Below are positions 11,173-23,390 of a DNA stretch of 64,000 bases, piece by piece. Position numbers and translations under genes: made by a program. Under the pieces are notes generated by a model that did no database searches, had not been told where the DNA came from, and was given only the letters and a program-made list of their open reading frames with translations. Where the stretch lies: assembly GCA_028751875.1 (NCBI GenBank), contig CM054144.1, forward strand, positions 22,992,749-23,056,748. The letters are read 5' to 3'. The stretch's first letter is position 1. Each line of letters starts with the position of its first letter. The DNA comes from Rapana venosa (Eukaryota > Mollusca > Gastropoda > Neogastropoda > Muricidae).

Positions 11173-11578
11173 ATACCACTTTAGGCAACGCTTATTTCTC
11201 TGAGTGAAATTAATTCTGGGTTACTCTTCTTGGGAGCGCGCATCGCACAAGACCAGCGCCCCTTTTTGTTCTTTATTCTGTTGCAATGTTCTTTGTTGCT
11301 TATCAAAGTCGGCTTTTTCTAAAAGAATTTTGCCAGAGGACAATTCTCTTGTTGCCGTGGGTTCTTTTACGTGCGCTAGATAATTTTTGTGTAAACTCAC
11401 GGGACCTCGGTTTATCGACTCATACCAAACACTGCACCCAGACAACCACTCATGGTCTAATGGCTGGGTAGGAAAAGTTTCGGGTCCAAACGGGTTGAAC
11501 CCCGCACACTTCCGGGGCGGAGTTTTCACTTTCTAGACAGGGCGCGTTACCTCTAGACAGAGTTCCACCATTGGGTGG
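11173..11578 (-). mobile_element. SINE2 copy, paralogue of the one at 430-828
   Basis: Same block order as 430-828 on the minus strand: tRNA-like head near 11560, then CATGAGTGGTTGTCTGGGTG, CCGAGGTCCCGTGAG, GCGCACGTAAAAGAACCC, CTGGCAAAATTC, and TTTCACTCAGAGAAAT at the 3' end. Many single-base indels separate the two copies. Confidence 0.8.
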
Positions 11579-11754
11579 CAATGTGTAGTGCCTGGTCTTC
11601 TCCCAGACTGTTTTAAACTGCAGGAGGTATTACCGCTGGCCTCAGCCCACAGTTTCCACTTCAGAGCAGCTATCAGAAAGTTCTTAAGGTTAAAAGCTTT
11701 AGACGTGCAAAGAAAAAGGAAAGAGATAGGACTCTGGACAGGAAAACAATAAGC

Positions 11755-12362
11755 ATGCGATAGAGGATACAGATGTACAGATAAGGACAGAAACAAAGGG
11801 AATGATAGACAGGAACATTTCTCGCACAAAATTTCAAGAAAGCGGAGTTGCTATTTAAAGTGAAAGAGCCCTGGGCATTTCTACGGGAGAGAAAGAATAT
11901 ATCAGGCAGATGGAGAAACTCTCAATAGCGTATAGAAGACGCCTTCAACTGTTCTTTCCTTACCAAAGACCAGAGATACATGTTGCTGATGACTTTTCTA
12001 GCAGCTATGGTCTATGACCAGAAGAAAGATTAACATTGTTCAGTGAGTAACCTAACCATCCAGTGCTCAGAATCCCAGAGGAGAGTTGCTATTCTAAAAC
12101 TGAGATGTAGACGACGCCTTCTTCCTGGATAGGAGGAAAGACAGAAGGCTGTGATTTATTCTCTGTCGTATTTTAAGTGAACAAGAAGTCTCGCCCGCTT
12201 GGACATAAAATGATGGTTGACTATTTATTTCTTTTTTCCTTTTTTTGATCTGTTGTTACAGTTATTCGAAACCTGCTTCTATCGTTTATCCTTTTCTTAA
12301 GTCGAGGATAGTTAAGAATACTGGAAGACAATATGTGTAAAGTGACTGTGTGTGTATGTGTT

Positions 12363-12400
<38 letters not shown>

Positions 12401-13762
12401 GTGTGTTGTGTTTATGTTTATTTTACTTCTTCTGCTTCATATCGGGTCCTCCTGTTCCTTTTCTTTCACTTCTTTCTTCCAGTGATTATTTTTTTATCTC
12501 TTCTTTTACATCTTTCCCTGTTTTCCTCCTTCCATTTCCTCTTCCTACTCTCCGCTATTCATTCTTCCTTCTCTTCTTTTTTGTTATCCTTTTTTCCGCA
12601 CACTTCATCTCTTCCACCAGTTCATGGTAACCTTTCACGCTGTTTTCTTTGCTGTAGTGCGTATAAAGTGGCGATTGTGGCAGTTGGGGAAGGAGCTGAC
12701 TGATGCATAATGCAGATCTCACAGTGCCCTAATTGGCCTCGAAAGTGCCAGGCAAAAAAGGGGAGGTGAGAAGTCTTGGCGAAAATATGTGGCTGAGAGA
12801 AGTAGTTTTGGAGTCTGTGGGCTGACTCTACTAAACTAGAGCAGACTTTTTGTAGTGTTTACTTGAGGATTTGTGTCTGTCAGTTTTATCAATGTTTGTA
12901 TGTGTCTGCTTGTGTTTTTATTTGTTGAGTTTTATCAGTCATTGATATTTGTCAGTGGTGACTTTAAAAAATACATTAAGAAAGGTAATTTTTCACCATC
13001 ATTTACTTTAACCAGATTTGGTTAAAAAGAGGATATTACATACATATAAACAATAACCAGCAGCAGCATGGCAACAACAAGCTTGAAGCTTTTATTGTGC
13101 TCAAAATACACCATTAGTTAGCATCATTCACCATCAGTCCCCACGTTATATTCAAAATATATTCTTCAGACAAATGGGTCCAGTGCTCTCACAAAGTATT
13201 AACAAAATCTGTAGTTTACCTCTTCCCCAACTAGCGCCCATACCACCAGTGTACTGCCTACAGCTTGTCAGCAATCATGGCTAATGACTGGTACAAGAAA
13301 AAGAAACCTGCTCACTGCCAAAGCACCAGATTGGTGATATAGTGTTGGTGGTCAGAAGGCAGTTGCATTCTATAAGGAAACATTTTCCATCTTGGCTTCT
13401 CAAAGAAAAAACCGTGTGATTATTGTCATGTCGTATTCAATTGCTCGCTTTTCTCGCCTGTTAGGACTAAATGAATAAGGAAAACATCTTTCTCCTTTAT
13501 TGGACTATAATTTTCATTTGCTACACATTTCTTTTGTATTGTTTTTCTGTAACTGGTTTAAGATACATGCATGTGGATGTGTGTTCGGTTGCATACGTAG
13601 TAAGTGTATGTGTATGTGTTTGAGTGTTTGTGTGTGAGAGAGAGGAGAGGGAGAGGGAGAGAGAGATGAGAGAGGATGAGGGAGATGAGAGAGAGATTGA
13701 GAGATGATGAAGAGGAGAGATTTGAGAGTGTGAGAAGGAGAAGAGAGAGAGAGAGAGAGAGA
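11755..13762 (+). repeat. F1 tandem repeat, unit A'
   Basis: Collinear with unit A (1004-3067) at an offset near 10.7 kb: alpha anchor 11770-12330, (GT)n 12340-12400, pyrimidine tract to 12620, splice-flanked block 12621-12765, beta anchor about 13150-13610, (GT)n(GA)n to 13762. The GA array here is shorter and more interrupted than in A. Confidence 0.8.
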
Positions 13763-14473
13763 GAGGATGGAGATGTAAGGATAAAGACAATAAAGGAAGT
13801 GATAGATATAGGAACATTTCTCCACATAATTTCAAGACAGAGAGAGCTATTATACTGAAATAGCCCGGGCATTCCCACTGGGAGAGAAAGAATATATTCA
13901 GACAGATGAAGAAATTATACCTCTAATAACTCATAGAAGATGCCTACAACTCAGATTTCCTTACACTACCTGCTGCTGAAAACGGTTCCTGCAGCCTATG
14001 GTCTAATGGACCAGAAGAAAGGTAACATTGTTCAGAGGAGAAGCGCCTGTGGCCCTCAGAGTTGCCAGAGGAGAGTTGATTCTAAAACTGCGATGTAGAC
14101 AGGCGCCTTTTCCTTGCAACAAGAAGGAAAGGACAGGCTGTGATTTATTCTCTGTAGCATTTTAGTGAAACAAAGAACGTAATTGCCCGTTGGGGATAAA
14201 TGGAATTGGATTATATTTTTCCCTTGTCCTTTTCTTTGTGTCTGTTGTTTACAGTATTCAAACTTTCTTATCTTTCAGCCTTTCTAACTTGGAGCATAGT
14301 TAAGAAACTGGAAGACAAAATGTGTAAGTGATTCGTTGCGTGTGTATTGCGTGTGTGTTGTGTGTGCTTGTATGTGATGTTGGTTCTTTTCTCTTTCCTT
14401 CATTTAGCTAAATGTCTTATCTTTCTATGGATTGATCGGGTCGCTTTTCAGTGTGGAGTGTGGTGTGTGTGTT

Positions 14474-14531
<58 letters not shown>

Positions 14532-15988
14532 TCTCTCTCTCTCTCTCTCTGTTTGTCTTGTCTGTCTGTCTGTATTTCTGTTTATATTCTTCCTTAGTCC
14601 CTTGTTGTTGTGTTGTTGTTGTTGTTGTTGTTGTTCTTCTTCTTCTTCTTCTTCTTTCTTCCTCCTTCCTTCCTTCCTTCCTTTTTTCTCCTTCTTCTTC
14701 CTTCCTCGTCTTCCTCCCACTCTTTTCTCGTCTCTTTCTTTTTCTTCTTTACTTTCTTTCTTCTTAGTGAGTTTTCTTTCTTCTCTTCTTTATAACTTTT
14801 CCCTATTCTCCTCCTCCTTCCATTTCTCCTCTACCTCTGCTATCTTGTCTTTCTTCTCCTTTTCTATATTCTTTTCTTCCACACACTTCTTCTCTTCCAC
14901 AGATCATCACGCCAGTTCTCTGTGGCTGTAGTGGATTAAAGTGGCGATGTGTCAGTCCTTGGGGAAGGAGCTGACTGATGCATAATGCAGATCTCACAGT
15001 GCCCTAATTGGCCTCGGAAAGGGCCAGGCTAAAAAGGGAGGTGAGAAGTCTTGGCAGAAATATCTGACTGAGAGAAGTAGTTTTGGAGTCTTTGTTCTGA
15101 CTATATTGAACTATAGCAGATTTTTTTTATTGTTCACTTGTGGATTTGTATGCATCCTGCTTGTGTTTTTATTTGCTGATGAGTTTATCCGTCAGTGATA
15201 TTTGTCAGTGGTGTGTAATTTTTTTAATACATTAAGAAAGCTATTTTTAACCATCATTTACTTTAACCCCAGCATTTGTTGGTTAATGATGAGGATTATT
15301 ACATACATATGAACAACAACCTGAGGAGCATAGCAACAACACGCGCTTGAGTTTTATTGCGCTCAAAATACTTCATTAGTTAGCATCATTAACCATCATT
15401 TCCCATTTTATATTCAAAAGTGTTCATCAAAAAAAATGAGTCCAGTGCTCCACAAAGCATTACAAAAACTGTATTTTATCTCTTCCCCAACCCCAGTGTA
15501 CTGTTTACAGTATTTCGGCAATCATGGTTAATGACTGGTAAAAGAAAAAGAACCCTGCTTACGGGCCACAACATCAGATTGGTTTATAAAGTGTTGGTGG
15601 TCAGAAGGCAGTTTTCATTCGAAAGCAAACATTTTCCATCTTGGCTTTCAAAAAAAAAATTATGTGAATTATTGCCTTGTGTTTCAAGTGCTCAGCATTT
15701 TCTTGCCTCTTGGGACTAAATGGAATGAAAGGGAAAACATCCTTTCTGTGTTCTTGGACCCTTTAAAATTTTCAAATTTTTCTACACATTTGTTCTGTAT
15801 TTTTTTACTGTAACTGTTTTTTATGCGTACATGCAATGGATTTTGGTTTTGTGTGCATACCCTAGTGGGTGTATAATTATGTGTTTGAGTGTGTGTGTGT
15901 GTGTGTTTATATGTGTGTGTGAGAGAGAGAGAGAAGAGAGAGAGAGAAAGAAAACAGAAAGGAAGAGAGAGAGAGAGAGAGAGAGAGG

Positions 15989-16037
<49 letters not shown>

Positions 16038-16060
16038 AGAGGGGAGAGAGAGGGGGGGGG
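13763..16060 (+). repeat. F1 tandem repeat, unit B' (full length)
   Basis: Starts at GATGGAGATGTAAGGATA after the GA array, as in unit B. Contains the alpha anchor (13800-14330), the five-motif compound array (14340-14760), the splice-flanked block (14903-15040), the beta anchor (15400-15880) and a closing (GT)n(GA)n array (15884-16060). It shows what the truncated unit B at 3068-4301 lacks. Confidence 0.8.
14340..14760 (+). repeat. Compound microsatellite in F1 unit B'
   Basis: (GT)n at 14458-14530, then (CT)n and (GTCT)n, (GTT)n, (TTC)n and (TTCC)n in the same order as 3640-4060. Array lengths differ between the two copies. Confidence 0.9.
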
Positions 16061-16168
16061 ACAATGACAAAGGCAATGACAATGACAAATTCTTTTTTTT
16101 TCGAGGATAATGAATAACACACATGTGCTTTTTTACATCCAGGGCCCCCCCGTTAGGGATACATCTTT
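16061..16168 (-). mobile_element. Retroposon 3' end with (GACAAT)n tail
   Basis: Minus-strand fragment matching 6585-6688 and 6738-6850: GATGTATCCC, CTGGATGTAAAAAAGCACAT, GTGTTATTCATTATCCTCG, then GTCATT tail units next to the GA array. It is probably the 3' end of a LINE or LINE-like element that shares its tail with SINE1. Confidence 0.65.
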
Positions 16169-16600
16169 AATAATAATAACCCAATACTTATACAGTCTCA
16201 CAATAAAACAAGGGGAAAAAACCCTTTTCAAAAACAGCTCCCCCCCAACACCCCCCCCCCCCCCTAAAGCAAGAAAATAAAAAGAAAACCATAAAAATAC
16301 CCCACCCCCCCCACCCCCCAAAAACCTTAACCAATCAAAAAAAACAAACAAAAGAGAAGGAAAAAAACCAAACCAACAAAGATGATAAAAAAAAGAAAAA
16401 AAAGACAGACAACAACAACAAGAACAAGAACACCAACAGAGCCAAGAAAAATAAACAACCAAAATTAAAGTCATAAAGATAAACATCTACACATTGTCAA
16501 ATGGTACACATACTTGTTACACATAATTTTAAATCATTTAATTAAAAAAACAAGATCATTTCAAATAACAATGAAAAATTTCACTCAAACTCCCATTCAA
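16169..16600. other. A/C-rich low-quality sequence at contig end
   Basis: Poly-C and poly-A runs (16230-16320) and AAC words directly before the gap. The composition is like 26.8-31.1 kb, and I take it as poorly resolved sequence at an assembly break. No gene. Confidence 0.5.
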
Positions 16601-17100
16601 NNNNNNNNNNNNNNNNNNNNNNNNNNNNNNNNNNNNNNNNNNNNNNNNNNNNNNNNNNNNNNNNNNNNNNNNNNNNNNNNNNNNNNNNNNNNNNNNNNNN
16701 NNNNNNNNNNNNNNNNNNNNNNNNNNNNNNNNNNNNNNNNNNNNNNNNNNNNNNNNNNNNNNNNNNNNNNNNNNNNNNNNNNNNNNNNNNNNNNNNNNNN
16801 NNNNNNNNNNNNNNNNNNNNNNNNNNNNNNNNNNNNNNNNNNNNNNNNNNNNNNNNNNNNNNNNNNNNNNNNNNNNNNNNNNNNNNNNNNNNNNNNNNNN
16901 NNNNNNNNNNNNNNNNNNNNNNNNNNNNNNNNNNNNNNNNNNNNNNNNNNNNNNNNNNNNNNNNNNNNNNNNNNNNNNNNNNNNNNNNNNNNNNNNNNNN
17001 NNNNNNNNNNNNNNNNNNNNNNNNNNNNNNNNNNNNNNNNNNNNNNNNNNNNNNNNNNNNNNNNNNNNNNNNNNNNNNNNNNNNNNNNNNNNNNNNNNNN
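16601..17100. other. Assembly gap, 500 N
   Basis: Exactly 500 undetermined bases, a conventional placeholder length, so the true distance is unknown. Reading frames across it have no meaning. Confidence 1.
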
Positions 17101-18290
17101 AAGGTGAAGTGAAGGAACACCTTGCTGGTTTTACCACCCTGTTCTTAATGGTACAGCACTTTTACCTCTTCAGCTGTGTAACCAGTCTGGAGGGTGGAGC
17201 ATCGATTACCACAAGTCACAAGATCAAAGAAACGGAACAGAGTACAAAAACAAGAGACCAATCACTCTGTCCTGTGATCGTCTCCATTTCCACAAAGTGA
17301 TTTCCCGTCAGCTCCACTAGGCAGGAGGTGGCGCGGCCCTGTGGCTATAGCAAGGTAGACAGGGCCGTGGTTATAGGTTGTAGGGTATAGCAAAGTCTCT
17401 GATCAATAACAGTCTGCTATAGGTTTCAGAAATGAGTTCCTACGTTGTGGTTTAGTTTTGATCTGCTATTGTCTGCAGGTCTTTCTGTTAGCATGGCTGT
17501 CTGTGTTTCTATCTGTCTATCTGCCTGTCTGTCTGCCTCCTGCTGGACCTTTCTGTAAGTAATAGCCTATTCAGGCTTACTCGTTTTGAGTCTGCTTGTT
17601 GACTTGCATCAGATCATGAATCGATCTAACTCTAACAGTGATATGTATCTTCAGCTAACAGTTCACGACATGTAAAAGGCTGCAATACTTGATACATGCG
17701 TTTATTAATTAAAAAAACAGGAAATGGCATACACATTAGTAGGGTAAAGGAGTCCTGTCATAGACTAGAAACAATGCGGGACAATAAACAAGCACGCTTC
17801 AGAGAAAACAGATGAAGCTCCAATCATTTTTTCCTGAAGATAACGGTTATGATATAAGGGCGTGGTCAAGTCATTCTTTCACAACGAGTACTCAGTCTGT
17901 GGGTGTGGTCAAAGCTTGAACTTTCTTGTGATTTTCTCCAGAAGGAGTGATGATGATTTTCTACCCAGGGGATAACAGGCATCTTTGCACTCTAGCAATG
18001 TGAGTTCTAATGAGCAGACAGGGTGACACTTTACTTTATTCTATCAGGTTCTCACTTATCTGTCTTGTTCTCTTGGGAAAAGATGACCAGATTTCGTTTT
18101 GCTTATAAAGCTGGTTCAAAATGTTTATTACCTGGAAACCATTGTGTAACATTTGTGAAATGTATTCCTTGGAAAATCATATAGCCTAACTATAATTATG
18201 TCTGTATGAGCACACTTCCATGATTGTATTGGTGTGCCCACACATTTATGAGTCACAAAGGCAGACAGGCAGACAGACACATTCACACAC
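17101..18290 (+). repeat. F2 repeat unit U1 plus spacer
   Basis: The anchor at about 17190-17400 (GGAGCATCGAT, ATCAAAGAAACGGAACAGAG, TCACAAAGTGATTTCCCGTCAG-like blocks) is shared with U3 (19895-20130) and V1 (28085-28190). It is followed by a (TCTG)-rich stretch at 17490-17545. The rest, to 18290, is single-copy DNA without a recognised gene. Confidence 0.6.
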
Positions 18291-18294
18291 ACAC

Positions 18295-18395
18295 AGTGTG
18301 GGAACAGATGACAAAATTTACAAAACGCATACACACGGGGACTGGATGTAAAAAGCACATAAGTGCTTATTCTATTATCCTCGATGTAAAAGAAT
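18295..18395 (+). mobile_element. SINE1 fragment (3' third)
   Basis: Starts at GTGTGGGAACAGATGAC and runs through CTGGATGTAAAAAGCACATA, GTGCTTATTC and ATTATCCTCGATGTAAA. The stem-loop AAGCAC-ATAA-GTGCTT is intact. It is 5' truncated, as is common for target-primed insertion. Confidence 0.8.
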
Positions 18396-18415
18396 ATTTT
18401 TTTTATTAAAAAGGC

Positions 18416-18505
18416 AGACGGAGTTACACCGACAGATAGGAGGCAGACAGAGAGAGAGAGAGACAGAGAGAGACAGAGACAGAGAGACAGAGATAGAGAG
18501 AGAGT
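18416..18505 (+). repeat. (GACA)n / (GA)n patch
   Basis: About 80 nt of GA and GACA words after the SINE fragment. It appears as Ser/Leu-rich frames on the other strand. Confidence 0.8.
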
Positions 18506-18539
18506 ATGCTGCAGGGAAATAAGCATCTCTACCCGGCTT

Positions 18540-19147
18540 CACCATAAGTCAAGTTTTTAGTCTTTCTTTCTTGGTACCTGTATGTTCATGTCCTTCCCCC
18601 TAAAAAAAAAAAAAAACCCAATTCCAGGCACACACCATTGATTTTTTTTTAAATGCAAAGATCAAAGAGAGAAACTGATGGGGGGGGGAGGAGGAAGAAG
18701 GGGGGGGGATAACTCTTGCGGTTGCCTCTTTTTTCACAAAGTTACTTCCCCATTAGTGCTACAAAGAAATGGAGTCTTGTGATCATACACACAGCAGACT
18801 TTTTGGACAGGTTAATGGTACCGGAGTGTAACAACAAGTACAATCAATGATGTGAGCTGGCCAGGTAACTGAACATGAAAGAAACTGAACAGTTGATTTT
18901 ACTTCCTCCTTCTTTTTGTCTCTGTCTCCGTCTATCTGTATGTCTCCCTCTTTCTGTGTCTCACTCTGCCAGTCTCTCTGCCTGTCTCTCTATGTGTAAA
19001 GTTGTTTGTCTCTCTCTCTCTCTCTCTGTCTTATTGCACATGTGTGTCTCTCTCTGTCTCTCTATTCCTATATCTCTGTCTCTTTCTGTCTGCCTGTCTG
19101 TCTACATGTATGTCTAGTTGTCTGTCTGTCTCTCTGTCTGTCTATCT
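18540..19147 (+). repeat. F2 repeat unit U2
   Basis: Contains AAGATCAAAGAGAGAAACTG (18658), a G-rich run, TTCACAAAGTTACTTCCCC (18733), and a TGAAAGAAACTGAACAG block leading into (CTGT)n and (CT)n to 19147. The same order occurs in U3. V2 near 29290-29400 is its counterpart in the second array. Confidence 0.6.
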
Positions 19148-19197
19148 GTCTAGTAGTAGTGTAGAAGTAGTAGTAGTCGTAGAAGTAGAAGTCGTAA

Positions 19198-19266
<69 letters not shown>

Positions 19267-19366
19267 GAAGAGGAGGAGGAGGAGGAGGCGGAGGAGGAGG
19301 AGGAGGAGGAGGAGGGGTATTAGTAGTAGCAACATCATTTGTAGTAATAGTAGCAGCAGCAATACT

Positions 19367-19402
<36 letters not shown>

Positions 19403-19455
19403 CAGAGTAGTAGTAGTAGTAGTAGTAGTAGCAGCAGCAGCAGCAGCAGTAGCAG

Positions 19456-19519
<64 letters not shown>

Positions 19520-19576
19520 CGTCGTCGTCGTCGTCGTCGTTCGCGTAGTGTCGTATAGTAGTAGTAGTAGTTAGTA

Positions 19577-19616
<40 letters not shown>

Positions 19617-19629
19617 TAGTAGTGTAGTT

Positions 19630-19703
<74 letters not shown>

Positions 19704-19735
19704 TGTTGTTGTTGTTGTTGTTGTTGTAGTAGAAG
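19148..19735 (+). repeat. (TAG)n trinucleotide array, about 590 bp
   Basis: Mostly TAG/GTA triplets, with islands of (GGA)n (19266-19315), (GCA)n (19363-19400, 19430-19455) and (GTC)n (19518-19540), ending in (GTT)n. Poly-Val, poly-Leu and poly-Thr frames are translations of the array. A shorter, degraded (TAG)n stretch lies at the matching place of the second F2 array (30115-30475). Confidence 0.95.
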
Positions 19736-20268
19736 AAGCAATAGCTGCGAGCATAGCAACAACAGCAGCAGGGGTGTTAGTGTTAGATCTTAATTGAATG
19801 AGACAAGGTGTCTATGGTTTTGTCATTCTGTAGCTCATGGTCATCATCACTGGCATGTCAAAGCCTGACTGACCCATCGTAAGGTGTGCAGGAGGCAGAG
19901 CATCAACTGGGAAAACGCCAGAGGATGAAAGACTTCAACGGAGCAAAAGGAGGAACAAGGGACAAACCACTCTGCTCGGCGATTATCTCCCATTTCCTCA
20001 AAGTTATCTCCCAGTTAGTTCCGGAAGGAGGTGAAAGATCGCGCGATTATACGCATGGCAGACTCAGCGGCGGTTACAGGGGCGGGTTGTGGGTTTATGT
20101 AAGATCAATGGTATAACATTATGATGTTCTCATATTACTATACAAGTTACCAGGGATGAAAGAAATCAAGCTATGTTACATCTCCTCTCTGTCTCTACCT
20201 CTGTCTCGCTCTATCTCTCTGTCTCTCTGCCTCTCTGTCTCTGTCTCTCTGTCTCTGGCTCTTCTCTT

Positions 20269-20352
<84 letters not shown>

Positions 20353-20430
20353 CTCTCTGTGCTTCATTTTCATGACATTCCTGCCCTGCTATTTCCAACG
20401 TCGCTGATTTCAATCTCTTTTTACCTCATC
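19736..20430 (+). repeat. F2 repeat unit U3
   Basis: The anchor is at about 19800-20130: GGAGGCAGAGCATC, GGAACAAGGGACAAACCACT, CCTCAAAGTTATCTCCCAG, CATGGCAGAC and TAAGATCAATGG. A GATGAAAGAAATCAAG block and a (CT)n array (20190-20360) follow. The second F2 array has the same blocks at 30660-30840 (V3). Confidence 0.65.
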
Positions 20431-20499
20431 CATGCTTATTTATTTATTTATATATTTATTCTTCTATTTATTTATTCTTTTTTTTTTAATTCATCTATT

Positions 20500-20608
20500 C
20501 TTTTATTTCGAGGATAATGAAATAAGTACTCATGTTGTTGTTTATTTACCACCAGTCCCCCTGGAAAATGTTGCCCACTGGCATACAATGGCCTACTCTT
20601 CCAAAAAC
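20500..20608 (-). mobile_element. SINE1 fragment, diverged
   Basis: Plus-strand text TTTATTTCGAGGATAATG, AATAAGTACTCATG, CCAGTCCCCC, GGCATACAATGGCCTACTC is the reverse complement of the SINE1 3' half. Both stem-loop arms are mutated. Confidence 0.7.
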
Positions 20609-20629
20609 CTCATCATGTCATATCTTTTG

Positions 20630-20725
20630 GAACCAGAAGTCCACAGGGAGCTTAACTATGCAAGGCTGCCTTAAGGCAATCAAACAAAAGAGCCCTGTCC
20701 TGCTGCTGACTCACTTCGATATCAC
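20630..20725 (-). mobile_element. SINE3-like fragment
   Basis: CACAGGGAGCTTAACTATGC, AGGCTGCCTTAAGGCAATC and GCCCTGTCCTGCTGCT parallel the body of the tRNA-derived element at 49130-49398. No head is visible here. Weak but collinear similarity. Confidence 0.45.
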
Positions 20726-20935
20726 TCAGAGGTGCCTGATGTGACCCATGTATGCAGGACACCCCCTATTAAGGCCTGTACTAGCGACATTGATAGCTTA
20801 ATCGCAGAGACACACTCCGTCAGGCAGCCACCTGAGATGGTGACCACCACTATTCCCCTCCAACGACCCTCTGCCATGCAAGAACCTCTTGGCAGGAGCG
20901 CTTTGACACCAACTCACCACGGCCATGCGTTACAT

Positions 20936-21024
20936 GTGGATCGGTGGTCTAGAGGTAACGCATCTGCTTACACTGCGAACAATCCTGGATCGAAGTATGT
21001 GGTGGTTGGATCCCTGATTGGGCC

Positions 21025-21027
<3 letters not shown>
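20936..21027 (+). mobile_element. tRNA-like SINE head fragment (SINE2 type)
   Basis: GGTGGTCTAGAGGTAACGC (A-box-like) and GTGGTGGTTGGATCCC (B-box-like, near 21000-21014) are spaced as in the SINE2 head at 745-828. The fragment ends in a (GATA)n array in place of the SINE2 body. Confidence 0.6.
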
Positions 21028-21073
<46 letters not shown>

Positions 21074-21094
21074 TAGATAGATAGATAGATAGAT
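21025..21094 (+). repeat. (GATA)n microsatellite
   Basis: About 17 GATA units with one shortened unit. It abuts the tRNA-like SINE head. A larger GATA array occurs at 37787-37956. Confidence 0.95.
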
Positions 21095-21902
21095 AAAAAT
21101 GTGTGTGCGTTTGTGCGTACATGTGTGTATGTATGAGTCGTGTGTTTGTGCATGCGTGTATTGCAGCTCTTTCAACATACAAGAAGGGGGAGGCAGAGAG
21201 ACAAAGAAAAAAATCAAGAATGTCAGATACATGATAACAGATAGAAACAAAGAGACATAAAGAAGCAGAGGCAGAAAGAAACACGAACAGAGAGTCAGGG
21301 AAAGAGTGACTTCTGGGTGTAGTTGGAGTAGTTCACAAACTTACTCTGCAGTGCATAAATAACCCTGTTAGTTTCAGCTATTGATTTCTGAAATCTTCAT
21401 CCATTCCTACCTCTGCTTTCCCGGGTACTCTCCCTGTGCCGCTACCCTCCACTCCCACCTCCCTTTTTGTTCAATTTGTCACAGCCATGTAGGTTGCTCC
21501 CCAGATCAACTGAAGGTGCAATGTTTAAAAAAGACAGAGTGATGGGAAGGTACAAGCAAGGAAGAGGGGGGGGGGGCACACTGAAGGGTGACAATGGAAC
21601 TCAGCCTAGAGAGAGAGAAGTGGGGGGGAGGGTAGAGAGATACAGAGACGAGAGAAGGAGAGAGAGAGAGGAGAGAGCAGAGAGAGAGAGAGGGGGGGCA
21701 GATGGAAGAGAAACAGGCAGACAGACAAACAGAGAAAAGAAGATATACAGACTGATAGAGACAAAGATGGGGATACAGATAGAAAGAGAGATGCAGGGTT
21801 GGGATGTAATAAAGAGAAAACAATCAAAAAAGAGGGAGAGATAGGAAGGAACAGGGAGAAAGAGAGAGGAGATAGAGACAAACAGAGAGGTGTTTTTTTT
21901 TA
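21095..21902. other. Spacer with GA-rich tract
   Basis: Mixed sequence, then a purine-rich stretch (about 21600-21710) with poly-G islands. No gene recognised. Confidence 0.5.
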
Positions 21903-22113
21903 ATTCTTTTATATCGAGGATAAAGGAATAAGCACTCGTGTGCTTTTTTACATTCAGTCCCCGTGTGTATGCGGTTTTGTAAATTTTGTCATATGTTTCC
22001 ACCGGCACACAATGGCCTACTCTTCTGAAAAGCGGAACAGGATTTAACGTGTGTGCAAGATGTTCTGCATGCGTTCGAACACGGGGCCTCGGTTTTTAGT
22101 CTCATCCGAAGGT
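21903..22113 (-). mobile_element. SINE1 copy, 5' truncated
   Basis: Plus-strand text from TTTTATATCGAGGATAAAGG through AAGCACTCGTGTGCTT (the complete stem-loop) to CGGGGCCTCGG and TCTCATCCGAAGG. The element breaks near the CCTTCGGATGAG start of the core, as other truncated copies do (26146, 53854). Confidence 0.85.
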
Positions 22114-22664
22114 CGTGAGAGAGTGAGAAAGAGGGAGATGGAGTGAGAGAGGAACAAAGAGGGAGAGATATGGAAAGAAAGTGAGAGATAGAAAGACAGA
22201 GAGGGAGAAACAGAGAGAGAGATGAAAACAAAAGTCAGAGAAAGAAAGACACAGACAAAGGGGAGAAAAAACAAAGAGATAATAATTATAGGAAGAAAAG
22301 TCTGATGCTGAAACAGGAAGTCTCACATTTTTGAAAGTCAAACTATACTAATGCTCTAAACCAAATCCAGTCTCTGAAAATAAACAACCTTTTCCCCCAC
22401 AGCTAACACGAGCTTGAGAATACGCCAGCCGATGTAAACAAAAGCCGCCCCTTCCCCGCACATTCTGGGCGTTTGCTGGGATGGGGGCTGGGTAATCGAA
22501 TTTCTCATTGTTTGGCACAGTGGGTCTCTTGGGTAATTAAGCCCTCTGGTTGTCTTACAGCTTTGTCTTGCTCTGTCTGCCGGTTTTGCCTGTAAGAGTC
22601 TAGTCATTAGGACTGACAATAGCTGCTTTCTTTTCTTCTGCTTTCGCTTTTGGAGTCATGGTTC
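22114..22664. other. GA-rich patch and single-copy spacer
   Basis: 22115-22270 is GA-rich with interruptions. 22280-22664 is mixed sequence with no recognised feature. Confidence 0.45.
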
Positions 22665-22890
22665 TCTGTGTGTGTGTTTGTTGTGTGTGTAGGTATGTGT
22701 GTGTGTGTGTGTGTGTAGTGTGTGTGTGTGTTATGTGTGTAGGTGTGTGTATGTGTGTGTGTAGGTTGTGTGTATATGTGGTGTGTGGTGGTTATAGTGT
22801 GTAGGTGGTGTGTGTGTGTGTAGGTGTGTGTGTAGGCGTACGTGAGTGTGTATGCGTGCGTAACTGTGTAGGTGTGTGTGTGTGTATGTG
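22665..22890 (+). repeat. (GT)n array with AGGT interruptions
   Basis: GT words broken by regularly placed TAGGT and GGTGG. Precedes the first F3 unit. Confidence 0.9.
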
Positions 22891-23216
22891 CAATACTGAC
22901 ATTTTCAAAAGTTCAATGATACAAAATCGTCAGCATTAAAGGAAACAAAATAGAACTTGGGAGGTGAGAGGAGGGGTGGGAATGCTTTTTAAGATCATAG
23001 TTGTAGTAACACATTGTCTGCAGGTTTCAGTGGTGTCTACCGTCAGAAATAACTGTATTAATAGCACTGTCAGAAAAGGAACATGGTTAAAAAAAAAAAA
23101 AGAAGTATTGTCTCATTTCAAAAGAGGACATCTAACATGAGAGAGAGGTGGGGAGTGCAATGAAAGAGAAAGAGGAACAGATAAAGCAGCATGGAGATAG
23201 TAATGAGAGAGAGATA

Positions 23217-23357
23217 CATACATACATACATACACAAACACACATACATACATACACACGCACGCGCTTGCACACACACACACACACGCACACACACAGC
23301 ACACACACACACACGCACACACACACACACACACAACACACACACACCACACAACAC

Positions 23358-23390
<33 letters not shown>
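23217..23390 (+). repeat. (CATA)n(CA)n microsatellite
   Basis: CATA units pass into CA dinucleotides with CGCA and AACA interruptions. Belongs to F3 unit W1. Confidence 0.9.

Noticed and set aside
16514..17137. Frames of about 180-195 codons across 16601-17100
   Set aside because: They consist of undetermined residues from the 500 N gap.
19002..19754. Poly-Val/Ala/Gly, poly-Leu and poly-Thr frames
   Set aside because: They are the readings of one (TAG)n trinucleotide array.
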